Numbered from the stretch's first letter, positions 1 through 10,313 are shown. The stretch: DNA of 64,000 bases from Flavobacteriaceae bacterium (GCA_016744415.1 JADGEL010000004.1:186001-250000); one strand, 5' to 3'. Notes: a model not told the origin generated them from the letters alone. Numbers and translations are program-made.

Positions 1-61
1 AGGTGAGTAAATTCAAAAATACGAAAATTATTGTATTTTTAATTTTTTGTACAAATCAATT

Positions 62-3000
62 ATGAGTCGATTTAAAAACCATATCCTTTCAATACTACTT
101 CTATTTTTATTTTCAAGTTGCGCTACTTACGAAGCTCAATATGAAGAGGAAGTCAATAATTGGAATATTATCTCAGACGAAATAAATTCTGAAATAGACC
201 ATACATTTTATTTCTTGGGCGATGGTGGTATTTCTACTAAAACATCTATTAACACTCATTTTAGCCTTCTTAAAAACGAATTGTCAAATGCATCAAAAAA
301 CTCCACTTTATTATTTTTAGGGGATAACATCTATGAGGATGGAATGCCAAAAAAAAATCATCCTGAAAGGAAAGGAGCCGAAGAAATCCTGAAACAACAA
401 ATATCTCTAAGTGATAATTTTAAAGGGAATACTATATTTATTCCTGGAAATCATGATTATTATAGTGACGGAATTAAAGGTCTTGATAGGCAAGCCAAAT
501 TCATTTCCAAACAATTGGATGACAAAGATGCTTTTTTACCCAAAAATGGCTGCCCTCTTAAAAAAGTAAACATCTCAAAAAATGTAGTATTAATAATTGT
601 TGATACCCAATGGTATTTAGAAAATTGGGATGACAACCCTACAATAAATGATAATTGTGAAATAAAAACCCGCACACAATTTTTTGAGGAATTTGAAGGG
701 CTCATAAAAAAGAATATTTCCAAAAAAATTATCATAGCACTACATCATCCAATGTTTACCAATGGCTCACATGGTGGCCAGTATACAATGAAACAACAAT
801 TATATCCTATTAATAATAAAATTCCGTTACCAATTATCGGTTCTGTAATAAATATTATCCGGAAAACTGGTGGTGTTTCTCCACAAGATGTGCAAAATGC
901 AATGTATTTAAAATTAAAAAAGAGAATTGTTACTTTATCCCAAAAAGCTGACAAAACTATTTTTGTGTCTGGTCATGAGCATAATTTGCAATATTTGGTC
1001 AAAGACAACAAGCCTCAAATTATTAGCGGCTCTGCCTCTAAATCATCTGCTGCTAAAATTGGGAATGGTGGGCTTTTCTCTTATGGTGGAATTGGGTATG
1101 CAAAGCTGATATTATACAAAGACAAATCTTCTTGGGTATATTTTTATTCTGAAGAAAATGGAAAGAAAAAATTGTTGTTTAAAACAAAAATTCATGATGC
1201 CGAAAATTTAGAAAACAAAATCGTTTTTGCTGATAGCATTCCAAAAACTTATGAGGTATCCATTTATACGAAAGATGAAATATCAAAGTCTAAAAGTTTT
1301 ACCAAACTAATGGGCCAACACTACAGAACCACTTACGGAACTTCAATTTTGGCTAAAACTGTAGATCTCGATACACTTTTTGGCGGTTTAATTCCTACGC
1401 GTAAAGGCGGTGGACATCAATCGCGTTCGTTAAGATTAGAAGATAAAAACGGAAAAGAATATGTAATGCGTGCTTTACACAAAAGTGCAATTCAATTTTT
1501 TCAAGCTGTAGCTTTTAAAAACGAATATATAGAGGGGCAATATGAAGATACTTATACCCAAGAATTAATGCTAGATTTTTATACAGCTGCCCACCCATAC
1601 ACACCATTTATAATTGGTGATTTAGCTGATGCCATTGATGTTTATCACACCAATCCAACGCTATATTACATCCCCAAACAGAAGGCGCTAAAACAATACA
1701 ATACTAATTTTGGTGATGAATTGTATATGATAGAAGAAAGAGCTACTTCTGGACATGGTGATGTATCAAGCTTTGGTTTTTCTGACAAGCTTATAAGCAC
1801 TCATGATTTATTAAAAGCTTTACGAAAATCTGACAACAACCAAATTGATGAAGATGCATATATCAGAGCTCGATTATTTGATATGCTGATTGGCGATTGG
1901 GATAGACACCAAGACCAATGGAGATGGGCCGAATTTAAAGATGGTAAAAAGAAAATATACAAACCGGTACCAAGAGATAGAGATCAAGCATTTTCTAAAT
2001 TTGACGGTTTTCTAATAAAAATTGCAACTACAATTACCTACGATATTAGCATGATGCAAGAATATGCTGATAACATTCGAAATGTTTCTAAATTTAATAT
2101 TTCTGGTCGTCCACTTGACTTAGCGCTTATAAATCAATCAACATATAAAGATTGGGAAACCCAAGTAAAACTGATTCAAGAAAGAATAACTGATGAAGTT
2201 ATTGAAAGTGCATTTAGCAAGTTGCCACCAGAAATTAACAATGCAATCATAACTGATATAAAATCAAAATTAAAGACACGTCTTAAAAACCTCAACAAAG
2301 TTGCAGAAGAATATTATAATCATCTAGAAAAAAATGCCATTGTTAAAGGCACAGACAAAGACAATTGGTTTGAGATTAATCGCCTTAATAATGGTGATAC
2401 TCATATAAAAATATTCAATATTAAAGATGATAAAAGAGGAACAAAATTTCACGATAAAATCTACTCTAAAAACACCACCAAAGAAATTTGGGTGTATGGT
2501 TTAGATGATAAAGATGTATTTGAAGTTATTGGGGTAAACAAAAATGTAATCTCTTTAAAATTGATTGGAGGGCAAAATAATGATATCTATAAAATAGAAA
2601 GTGGTACTAAGGTTAACGTCTATGATTTTAAATCAAAAAAGAACACTTTTACTACATCAAAAGGAGCAAAAAGATTAACAGATGATTATGAAATTAATTC
2701 GTATAATTATAAGAAAAACAAAATTAATCGCAATATTATTTCACCTATAATAGGTTATAATCCAGATGATGGAATTAAACTTGGAATCAATAATGTTTTA
2801 ATTATAAATGGTTATAATCGAAACCCTTTCAGCCAACAACACAGTATTAAAGCTTCATATTATTTCGCTACAAACGGATTCGACTTAATGTATTCAGGAG
2901 AGTTTGCCAACATAATAAACAATTGGAATTTTTTGATTGAAGCAAAATTCACCAGCCCAAATTATAGTATTAACTTTTATGGCTTAGGTAATGAAACTGA

Positions 3001-3757
3001 AAATTTAGAAGATGATTTTGACGACGACTATCATAGGGTACGATTAAGTGCACATGGTGCTTACCCATCATTAAAGTGGATTGGACGTACGGGAGGTCAA
3101 TTTAGTTTTGGAGCTTTATACGAAAGTGTAGAAGTTGAGAAAACCGAAGGGCGATTTGTAGAAACACTCCCTAATATAACCCATGTAAGACAAAATTATT
3201 TAGGAGCGCAAGCATCTTATAAATTTGAGAATAAAGATCATAAAGCATTCCCAACACTTGGTATGATTGCTACTTTAGATACTGGTTTTAAAACTAATTT
3301 AAGTAATTCTGATAAGTTTGCATTCGTAACTCCATCATTGAGTTTTGCTTATAAATTAAATGCCAACGGAACCATTGTTTTAGCAACAAAATTTAAAGGA
3401 CATATAATAATTGGCAATGATTATGAGTTCTATTATGGTGCAAGTATTGGTGGCAAAAACGGATTGCGTGGATATCGAAATCAGCGGTTTACAGGAAATA
3501 GCTCCTATTATCAAAATACCGATATTCGATTTAATTTAGGAAAATTTAAAACCCAATTAGTACCGCTAAAAATAGGAGTATCAGGAGGGTTTGATTATGG
3601 TAGAGTTTGGCTAAAAAATGAAAACTCTAATGACTGGAAAACATCTTATGGCGGAGGAGTTTGGTTAGTAGGTGCAAGTATGGTAAACATAAATGCATCT
3701 GTATTCAGCTCAAAAGAAGGTGCATATTTTAGTTTTGGATTAGGCTTTGGATTTTAA
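62..3757 (+). CDS. Lipoprotein-like calcineurin-type metallophosphoesterase fused to C-terminal outer-membrane beta-barrel (surface antigen D15/BamA-TamA-like)
   Basis: Signal/lipobox 'LLLFLFSSCATYEA'; metallophosphoesterase motifs 'FLGDGG', 'LFLGDNIYEDG', 'PGNHDYYS', 'ALHHPMF', 'VSGHEHNLQ'; C-terminal barrel with 'GGKNGLRGYRNQRFTGNSSYYQNTDIR...' and terminal aromatic 'FGLGFGF'. ORF track starts at TTG 47; ATG at 62 is more likely. Confidence 0.85.
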   Translation: MSRFKNHILSILLLFLFSSCATYEAQYEEEVNNWNIISDEINSEIDHTFYFLGDGGISTKTSINTHFSLLKNELSNASKNSTLLFLGDNIYEDGMPKKNHPERKGAEEILKQQISLSDNFKGNTIFIPGNHDYYSDGIKGLDRQAKFISKQLDDKDAFLPKNGCPLKKVNISKNVVLIIVDTQWYLENWDDNPTINDNCEIKTRTQFFEEFEGLIKKNISKKIIIALHHPMFTNGSHGGQYTMKQQLYPINNKIPLPIIGSVINIIRKTGGVSPQDVQNAMYLKLKKRIVTLSQKADKTIFVSGHEHNLQYLVKDNKPQIISGSASKSSAAKIGNGGLFSYGGIGYAKLILYKDKSSWVYFYSEENGKKKLLFKTKIHDAENLENKIVFADSIPKTYEVSIYTKDEISKSKSFTKLMGQHYRTTYGTSILAKTVDLDTLFGGLIPTRKGGGHQSRSLRLEDKNGKEYVMRALHKSAIQFFQAVAFKNEYIEGQYEDTYTQELMLDFYTAAHPYTPFIIGDLADAIDVYHTNPTLYYIPKQKALKQYNTNFGDELYMIEERATSGHGDVSSFGFSDKLISTHDLLKALRKSDNNQIDEDAYIRARLFDMLIGDWDRHQDQWRWAEFKDGKKKIYKPVPRDRDQAFSKFDGFLIKIATTITYDISMMQEYADNIRNVSKFNISGRPLDLALINQSTYKDWETQVKLIQERITDEVIESAFSKLPPEINNAIITDIKSKLKTRLKNLNKVAEEYYNHLEKNAIVKGTDKDNWFEINRLNNGDTHIKIFNIKDDKRGTKFHDKIYSKNTTKEIWVYGLDDKDVFEVIGVNKNVISLKLIGGQNNDIYKIESGTKVNVYDFKSKKNTFTTSKGAKRLTDDYEINSYNYKKNKINRNIISPIIGYNPDDGIKLGINNVLIINGYNRNPFSQQHSIKASYYFATNGFDLMYSGEFANIINNWNFLIEAKFTSPNYSINFYGLGNETENLEDDFDDDYHRVRLSAHGAYPSLKWIGRTGGQFSFGALYESVEVEKTEGRFVETLPNITHVRQNYLGAQASYKFENKDHKAFPTLGMIATLDTGFKTNLSNSDKFAFVTPSLSFAYKLNANGTIVLATKFKGHIIIGNDYEFYYGASIGGKNGLRGYRNQRFTGNSSYYQNTDIRFNLGKFKTQLVPLKIGVSGGFDYGRVWLKNENSNDWKTSYGGGVWLVGASMVNINASVFSSKEGAYFSFGLGFGF

Positions 3758-3779
3758 CAAAAAAAAACAATTGATAAAA

Positions 3780-4934
3780 ATGAAAAATTTTACAACCTCA
3801 ATTTTCATGTTATTTATGTGTGCAATTTTTGCACAAAATACTTTTACTATTAATATTAATTCCTACGAATTAGGTGAAGAACGTGAAGTCAGAATATACA
3901 TTCCACAATCGTATGAGTTAGATTCTGCACGTGTGTACCCTATGGCCGTTATTTTAGATGCTGAATATTTGTTTGATGTCTATGTTGGAAATTCTATTCT
4001 GTTTGCACAGAAAGAAAAAGCACCAGAACAAATTATAGTGGGTATTAACCAAGACAATAAAAGACGTTATCAAGATTGTGCATATGATAAATTAAATAGT
4101 TTGCCTACTAGTAAAAGTGATGCCTTTTACAAATTTGTAAGAGCCGAATTGCTAAATTATATGGAAGAGAATTATAGAATTTCTCCTTTTAAAACAATTG
4201 TAGGTAATACCCTTACAGCAAACTTTGTGAATTACTTTTTTATAGAAGATGATCCCGGATTTAATGCCTTTGTAAACATTAATCCATATTACGCAGCAGA
4301 TGTACCGTATATGATTGAGACCGAAGTGCACAAAGTCAAGAAAAATTCTTATTCCTATTATTTGAGTTCAGGAGATTACTTATCTAACAAAAGAAAATCA
4401 GAAAATTTAACGGTCAATGCACTGTTGTCATCACTTAATAATGAAAAGTTCAAGTACCATTTCGATGATTTTTCTGGCGCTACAAGTGTTTCATCAATTG
4501 GGCAATCAATGTCTAGTGCAATGCACTTTATTTTCGGCATCTATGCTGCTATTTCTAAAGAAGAGTTTGAAACTAGCATCAAAGAGCTATCACCTCCAGA
4601 TGCCATCGCTTATTTAGAAAATAAGTATGTAGAAATTGAATATCAATTCGGTGCTAATCTAAAAATTAGAGAACGTGATATTTATGCAATAGAAGGACTT
4701 ATTATTGACAAAGAAAATGGAGAGTATCTTCGTGATTTTGGTGAAATGATTTACAAATTATATCCAGAATCTCCTTTAGGAGATTACTATATTGGGCTAG
4801 ATTATGAACTCCGCGGAAGATATAGAAATGCCTTAGATGCCTATAAAGAAGGTTATATGAAAATTACTGGAAGCATAGAAGATGCTGATAATTTTTATAA
4901 AAATGTAGAGCGCGTTTCGGCTAAAATGAAATAA
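3780..4934 (+). CDS. Secreted alpha/beta hydrolase, putative esterase family, with TPR-like C-terminus
   Basis: Signal peptide MKNFTTSIFMLFMCAIFAQ; esterase-like N-terminal half; TPR-like 'GDYYIGLDYELRGRYRNALDAYKEGY'. ATG at 3780 preferred over TTG 3747. Confidence 0.7.
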   Translation: MKNFTTSIFMLFMCAIFAQNTFTININSYELGEEREVRIYIPQSYELDSARVYPMAVILDAEYLFDVYVGNSILFAQKEKAPEQIIVGINQDNKRRYQDCAYDKLNSLPTSKSDAFYKFVRAELLNYMEENYRISPFKTIVGNTLTANFVNYFFIEDDPGFNAFVNINPYYAADVPYMIETEVHKVKKNSYSYYLSSGDYLSNKRKSENLTVNALLSSLNNEKFKYHFDDFSGATSVSSIGQSMSSAMHFIFGIYAAISKEEFETSIKELSPPDAIAYLENKYVEIEYQFGANLKIRERDIYAIEGLIIDKENGEYLRDFGEMIYKLYPESPLGDYYIGLDYELRGRYRNALDAYKEGYMKITGSIEDADNFYKNVERVSAKMK

Positions 4935-4997
4935 GATTTTTTAAGATAAATCCATTGTAATTATTTGTATTTTAGATAACTAAATTATTCAACTCTA

Positions 4998-6154
4998 ATG
5001 AAAAAAATTACCCTCCTATTTTGCCTTGCATTTGTAAATTTTGTAATCGCTCAAGATTTAAAACCAGCACCAATTGCCAACATTGAAATCAATAACAACT
5101 ATATTTTTACTTCTAAAGTTGATATCGAAGCTTCAGAAGTAAAAAGTCAAGGTAATACAGGAACTTGTTGGAGTTTTTCAACATCATCTTTCATCGAGTC
5201 TGAAATTTACCGCATCTCTGGCAAAACAATTGATGTTTCAGAAATGTATACTGTACGCGCTACATATCCTAAGAAATCATGGAATTATGTAATGCGCCAA
5301 GGTAATACTCAATTTGGCGAAGGCGGTTTGGGTCACGATTTAATGAATGCAATTAAATCAGAAGGTTTGGTTCCTGAAAGTGAATTTTCTGGGTTAATTG
5401 ATAGTGCAACAATTCACGATCATTCACAATTATCTAAAGATATAAAGATTGTATTAGATGCTTATATCAAAAATAACAAAAACTCAAGTCACCCAGATTG
5501 GCAAGCCGATGTTGAAACTATTTTAGATGAAAAACTTGGAAAAAAAATTGAAGAATTTATATATGAAGGAGTTGTTTATACACCTCAATCTTTTTTAGAA
5601 ATGACAGGTATAAATCCAGATGAATACGTAACTATTACTTCATTTACCCACATTCCTAATTATGATTCATTTATCCTGAATATTCCAGATAACTTTGCAA
5701 ATGGAAGTTTTTATAATGTTCCTTTAGATGAATTTAATGAAATAGCGAAAGATGTTTTAAATAAAGGTTATTCTATCGAATGGGATGGTGATGTTTCAGA
5801 AGCAACTTTTTCATCAAAATATGGAATTGCAGTTGTGCCTAATGAAAAATCAAATTCAAAAAAATCATTAACTGAAATTGTTCTTGAAAAAGAAATTACT
5901 GCAACATATCGTCAACAAGAATTTGATAATTATAATACTACTGATGATCATTTAATGCATATTATGGGAATAGTAACAGATCAAAAAGGAAACATTTATT
6001 ACAAAGTAAAAACTCTTGGGGTACAAATAGTAACCGTATCGGAAATGATGGATATATCTATATGAGTGAAGCGTTTTTTAAACTAAAATCTATTTCAATT
6101 TTAATACATAAGGATGCGCTATCAATAGATCTTAAAAAGAAATTAGATATTTAA
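4998..6154 (+). pseudogene. Secreted C1-family (papain/bleomycin-hydrolase-like) cysteine peptidase, frameshifted near the C-terminus
   Basis: Signal peptide MKKITLLFCLAFVNFVIAQ; active-site Cys region 'VKSQGNTGTCWSFSTSSFIESE'; His region 'DDHLMHIMGI'. ORF ends at 6065 with 'KTLGVQIVTVSEMMDISI*'. Adding one A to the A-run 6008-6012 gives 'KVKNSWGTNSNRIGNDGYIYMSEAFFKLKSISILIHKDALSIDLKKKLDI*', ending at 6154. Confidence 0.85.
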
Positions 6155-6165
6155 ATAACATGTTA

Positions 6166-6591
6166 TTAATTATGTTCTACCAAACGAATTCCGTCAGATT
6201 CAATGGTAATCATCTTTAATTTATACAACCCTCCAATAGCACTTTTAAAGGCTTTCTTGCTCATATTCATCCCATATTTAATAGCATCTGGTGAGCTTTT
6301 ATCGTGCAATGGAAGAAAGCCTTCTTCAGCTTTTTTAAGTGCTTCTAATATTTTAATTTCGTTTTCTATCAAGGTTCTTTTAAACCCTATAGGTTGCAAA
6401 CTAACATCGATACCACCGTCTTCTCTTATTTTTTTAATGTAACCTACTTTTTCATCGCCTTCTTCAAGCTTAACATACAATTCATTTTTGTATAATAATC
6501 CTTCAACCTCTTTATTTATCAAAACCGAAAAACCCAATCTACTGATTCTACCTATGATTAAATCAACTTTATCTCCTACTTTTAAATCCAT
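6166..6591 (-). CDS. Short CvfB-like S1 RNA-binding / winged-helix protein
   Basis: S1-like 'VGDKVDLIIGRISRLGFSVLINKEVEGLLYKNEL' and C-terminal 'SPDAIKYGMNMSKKAFKSAIGGLYKLKMITIESDGIRL' typical of CvfB C-terminus; adjacent to menD. Confidence 0.75.
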   Translation of the reverse strand: MDLKVGDKVDLIIGRISRLGFSVLINKEVEGLLYKNELYVKLEEGDEKVGYIKKIREDGGIDVSLQPIGFKRTLIENEIKILEALKKAEEGFLPLHDKSSPDAIKYGMNMSKKAFKSAIGGLYKLKMITIESDGIRLVEHN

Positions 6592-6597
6592 ACTATT

Positions 6598-8262
6598 TTA
6601 TTTTAACGAAGCAAAATACTGCTTCAAAATTAAATCATTCAACTCACTTGGCGTTTTTATTTCTAACAATCTTGCAGATGAAGATTTTGTATAGAAATTC
6701 TCTAGTGAATCATTCACTTCTTTTAGATTCGTTGCGCTCAAATATTCCAACCCAAACATCTTACACAATTGCGAAGCATCTAAACCATGGGGCGTTTCAA
6801 AATAAGACAGTGCATTGGTTTTTTGAGGTCCAGGAATAAATTTAAAAATACCACCACCATTATTATTGATTAAAATGATTCTGAAATCATTTCTAATATT
6901 GTCATTCCACAAGGCATTGCTATCATAAAAAAAACTGATATCACCTGTTATAAAAACAGTTTGATTTTCTACAACGATAGATGCACCTATTGCTGTACTT
7001 GTACTCCCGTCAATACCACTAGTACCACGATTGCAAAAAACTTTTAAATTCGGGTTTAGATCAAACAATTGCGAATATCTGATAATAGAGCTATTACCTA
7101 ATTGTAAATTGGCTTGATTTGGAATGAATTCCAAAACCATTTCAAATACTTTTAAATCTGAATATCCACAAGCATTTAAATACTCTCTATGCTTTATTTC
7201 TCGTTGTGTTTTTAATGCAACCCAACTTTGTTGATAGTTTAAATGGCTTGAAAAAGATTTAGGAGTCAAAAAGAAAAACTGACTAAAAAATAATTCTGGT
7301 GTAATTTTAAAATGCCTTTCTAAACAAAAATAAGTATCAAAGGCTTTTTTACTATCTACATGCCAATGGTGTTTTGGTTGAAACTTTCGTAAGTATTGTT
7401 TTATCTTTTTAGAAACAATCATTCCTCCCAAAGTCAACAAAATATCTGGTGATAATTTTTCTAACTCATCATCAGTCAACGAAAAAATAACTTTATCAAT
7501 ACAATTTATAAAATGCGCATGAAAAACATTAGAAGTAGTCTCTATTAAAACAATTACAGATGGGTCTTCAATTATTTTATTCAGCTGAACTTGCAACAAT
7601 TCACTAGAATAGTTACTACCAATAATCACCATTTTCTTTTCTGAAGCATTCCAAATATCAGCATAGTTTTGCAGTTCATCAACATCTAACGGAGTCTCAA
7701 CAAACTTATGTTTAAATGACTCCAACTTCAGCATTGTTTCTACAACTTCATACAATGGTTCATCAAAAGGAACATTGATATGTACCGGCCCTCTTTGCTG
7801 AATTGCAACTTGCAGCACATCACTAATAGCATTTAAATTATTGGTAGCATTAACCTCTAAATTTGCCGAAGTCAATATATGATTTTGAAATACATTTTCT
7901 TGCCGTATTGTTTGCCCATCACCAATATCAATCAAATGTTTGGGTCTATCAGCAGAAATGATTATGAACGGAATATCACTATAAAATGCTTCAGCTACTG
8001 CCGGATAATAATTTAACAATGCAGAACCCGAAGTACAAACAACAGCAACAGGTTTTTTAGTTTGTTGTGCTATTCCTAATGCAAAAAATGCAGCAGAACG
8101 CTCATCAACAATGCTGTAGGCTTTTATGTTTGAATGATTTGTAAAACCAATAGTTAAAGGTGCATTTCTAGAACCTGGAGAAATTACAACATGCTCAATA
8201 CTATGTGCCGAACACAAAGCAATAACTTGTTGAGCAAGTTTGTTTTTAGGAAATTGTGGCAT
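6598..8262 (-). CDS. menD: 2-succinyl-5-enolpyruvyl-6-hydroxy-3-cyclohexene-1-carboxylate synthase
   Basis: ThDP enzyme motifs 'HVVISPGSRNAPLTIGF', 'VCTSGSALLNYYPAVAEAFYSDIPFIIISADRP', 'NRGTSGIDGSTSTAIGA', 'FITGDISFFYDSNALWN'. Confidence 0.95.
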   Translation of the reverse strand: MPQFPKNKLAQQVIALCSAHSIEHVVISPGSRNAPLTIGFTNHSNIKAYSIVDERSAAFFALGIAQQTKKPVAVVCTSGSALLNYYPAVAEAFYSDIPFIIISADRPKHLIDIGDGQTIRQENVFQNHILTSANLEVNATNNLNAISDVLQVAIQQRGPVHINVPFDEPLYEVVETMLKLESFKHKFVETPLDVDELQNYADIWNASEKKMVIIGSNYSSELLQVQLNKIIEDPSVIVLIETTSNVFHAHFINCIDKVIFSLTDDELEKLSPDILLTLGGMIVSKKIKQYLRKFQPKHHWHVDSKKAFDTYFCLERHFKITPELFFSQFFFLTPKSFSSHLNYQQSWVALKTQREIKHREYLNACGYSDLKVFEMVLEFIPNQANLQLGNSSIIRYSQLFDLNPNLKVFCNRGTSGIDGSTSTAIGASIVVENQTVFITGDISFFYDSNALWNDNIRNDFRIILINNNGGGIFKFIPGPQKTNALSYFETPHGLDASQLCKMFGLEYLSATNLKEVNDSLENFYTKSSSARLLEIKTPSELNDLILKQYFASLK

Positions 8263-8282
8263 TCAAAAAATTTATTCGATTG

Positions 8283-8290
8283 CAAAGATA
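8283..8290 (-). promoter_or_regulatory. Candidate -7 element (TATCTTTG) upstream of menD
   Basis: Minus strand TATCTTTG matches Bacteroidetes TAnnTTTG; no clear -33 TTG. Confidence 0.4.
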
Positions 8291-8337
8291 CAGAAAGAAA
8301 TTGAGGTTGGTTTATTCTTTATATGTTAAAACATTTC

Positions 8338-8923
8338 TTACAAGCTACAATTTACGTCAATAATATCTTGCTGTGTTGGATTATACGGATTCCCAAAGAC
8401 ATTGTAAAAACCTGGATTTGAAAAGACAATATTATTCACTAATGTTTGTAAACCACAAAAATCACTTAGATTAGTATTATTATCAATAATAAATTAATCT
8501 CCTATAACTGAAAGGTTACTTAAGCTATCAAGGCTTTCGATCAAATTATTACCACTAATTCTAAGATTACCTCCAATTGAAGTTATATTATTTAAGCCAT
8601 AAAGATTAGCGAGTTTATTATTCGAATTAATTAATAATGAACCACCTACATTAGTTAAACTTGTGTTTTTAAGTAATTCCAGATCTTTTTTTACCCATAT
8701 AATATTATTCAAGCCATAAATACTCTTTAATTCAGAATTCAAATAAATTTTTAAAGTGCTTAATAACCCTAGATTGAGAACCAGTTGTAGGGGCAATAAA
8801 CACATTACCTTCAATTTTTTCATAATTATTCTTACCAAAATCATCAACTTCCGTTTGTGTCGTTAATACTACATCTCCAATGAAAATTTTAATTATTAGA
8901 TCTTGTTGTACTAACACCTTTTT
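8338..8923 (-). pseudogene. Degraded receptor-L / leucine-rich-repeat-type surface protein remnant
   Basis: Fragments in order: 'FIGDVVLTTQTEVDDFGKNNYEKIEGNVFIAPTTGSQS' (8917-8732), then frameshift to 'NLGLLSTLKIYLNSELKSIYGLNNIIWV...SNLSVIGD*' (stop TAA at 8494-8496), then in frame 'FIIDNNTNLSDFCGLQTLVNNIVFSNPGFYNVFGNPYNPTQQDIIDVNCSL*' to 8338. Confidence 0.8.
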
Positions 8924-9116
8924 TGGAAATTATAGTATTAATTTTTTTTAATCAATTGTAAGATAAATAATTAAGAATAGATAAAACCACCCAACCTAAA
9001 ACTAAATGCAAAATTCAATAATTCTGCATAACAGATTAGTTTTAAAACAAATTAAATATATTATTTTTGTCTCCCCAAAAACCCCACCTTTTTTCATTAA
9101 CCCCAAAATCAATTAA

Positions 9117-10259
9117 ATGAAGCTATATTATAGTTTAGTTTTTATTTTTATTTCTTTCACAATTATTAATGCCCAAGTTGGAATCGGAACTACAAATCCT
9201 GATAGTTCATCTATCCTTCATATTGAATCTACAACACAAGGTTTTTTACCCCCTAGGTTAACTGGACTACAAAGAGATGCAATAGTTTCTCCTGCTGAAG
9301 GATTGTTTATTTACAATTTAGACAGTAATTGCTTTCAATATTACAACGGCACATCTTGGTCTTTATGTTTAGGAGAAGTTGCAACCAATAAGCTAGATTG
9401 CAATAGTGTATCAACTCAAGGCACATATATTCTTAATTCAGCACTAACAGCAAATGAGGTAATTACAATTGATGTACTTGTAAACACATTAGATACTTAC
9501 ACATTTACAACCAATACTGTAAACGGGTATAGTTTTTCAGCTTCAGGAGCGTTTACATCATTAGGTGTCAACACAATTACACTAGTTGGGTCAGGAATAC
9601 CACTAGCTGCACAAACCGACAATTTTACCATCAATTTTGTAGGTACAGGTTTTACCTGTAGTGCATCAGTAACTATCTTTAACCAACCTTTAGCTAACTG
9701 TTTAGAATATAAAAATAACGGAAGTAATACAGATGGTATTTACACTATAGATCCTGATGGTATTGGCGGAAGTGCCGCTTATAATTGTTATTGTGATATG
9801 AATACCGATGGAGGTGGATGGACATTGGTTTTTTATCATAATGTTTTAGATGGATATTGGGCAAATGATACAGAGGCTGATTATTATGCTCCTAATCCAC
9901 CAGGGCTATCATCAGGAAGATATTCTATTTTAAGTAAAATTGATGAAATCAAAAATGCTACCAAATATGAATTCAGATTGCATTATCCAAATGAAGGAAA
10001 AACAAATTGGTGGAAACAAACTTTTGATCCTAGGAGTGGAGGCTCGCCAACAAGGCCTGTTAATGGTTACCAAGCAATATCTATAGATGTTAGCTCAAGT
10101 TATTGGGGAGGTTTAGAGCAAAATAATGCATCTACTTTTTTAGACGGGGCTGTAAATCATGGTAATTGGTGGTATGCTATTGGCACAAATTCAGCATATT
10201 CTGGTGGTATGCCTGGACCGGGAATAGTTGTCCAAGAAGTGCAACTTTATATTCGATAA
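9117..10259 (+). CDS. Secreted protein with C-terminal fibrinogen-like domain
   Basis: Signal peptide MKLYYSLVFIFISFTIINAQ; 'GIGTTNPDSSSILHIEST' start typical of flavobacterial surface proteins; 'NCLEYKNNGSNTDGIYTIDPDGIGGSAAYNCYCDMNTDGGGWTLVFYH' fibrinogen-like signature. Confidence 0.75.
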   Translation: MKLYYSLVFIFISFTIINAQVGIGTTNPDSSSILHIESTTQGFLPPRLTGLQRDAIVSPAEGLFIYNLDSNCFQYYNGTSWSLCLGEVATNKLDCNSVSTQGTYILNSALTANEVITIDVLVNTLDTYTFTTNTVNGYSFSASGAFTSLGVNTITLVGSGIPLAAQTDNFTINFVGTGFTCSASVTIFNQPLANCLEYKNNGSNTDGIYTIDPDGIGGSAAYNCYCDMNTDGGGWTLVFYHNVLDGYWANDTEADYYAPNPPGLSSGRYSILSKIDEIKNATKYEFRLHYPNEGKTNWWKQTFDPRSGGSPTRPVNGYQAISIDVSSSYWGGLEQNNASTFLDGAVNHGNWWYAIGTNSAYSGGMPGPGIVVQEVQLYIR

Positions 10260-10313
10260 AATTTATTTTTAGTTAAAATAGTTTATTTTTGATTGACACA
10301 AAACAACTCAATC

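Noticed and set aside
6203-6694. Plus-strand ORFs 6203-6442 and 6488-6694
   Set aside because: Antisense to the CvfB-like and menD genes.
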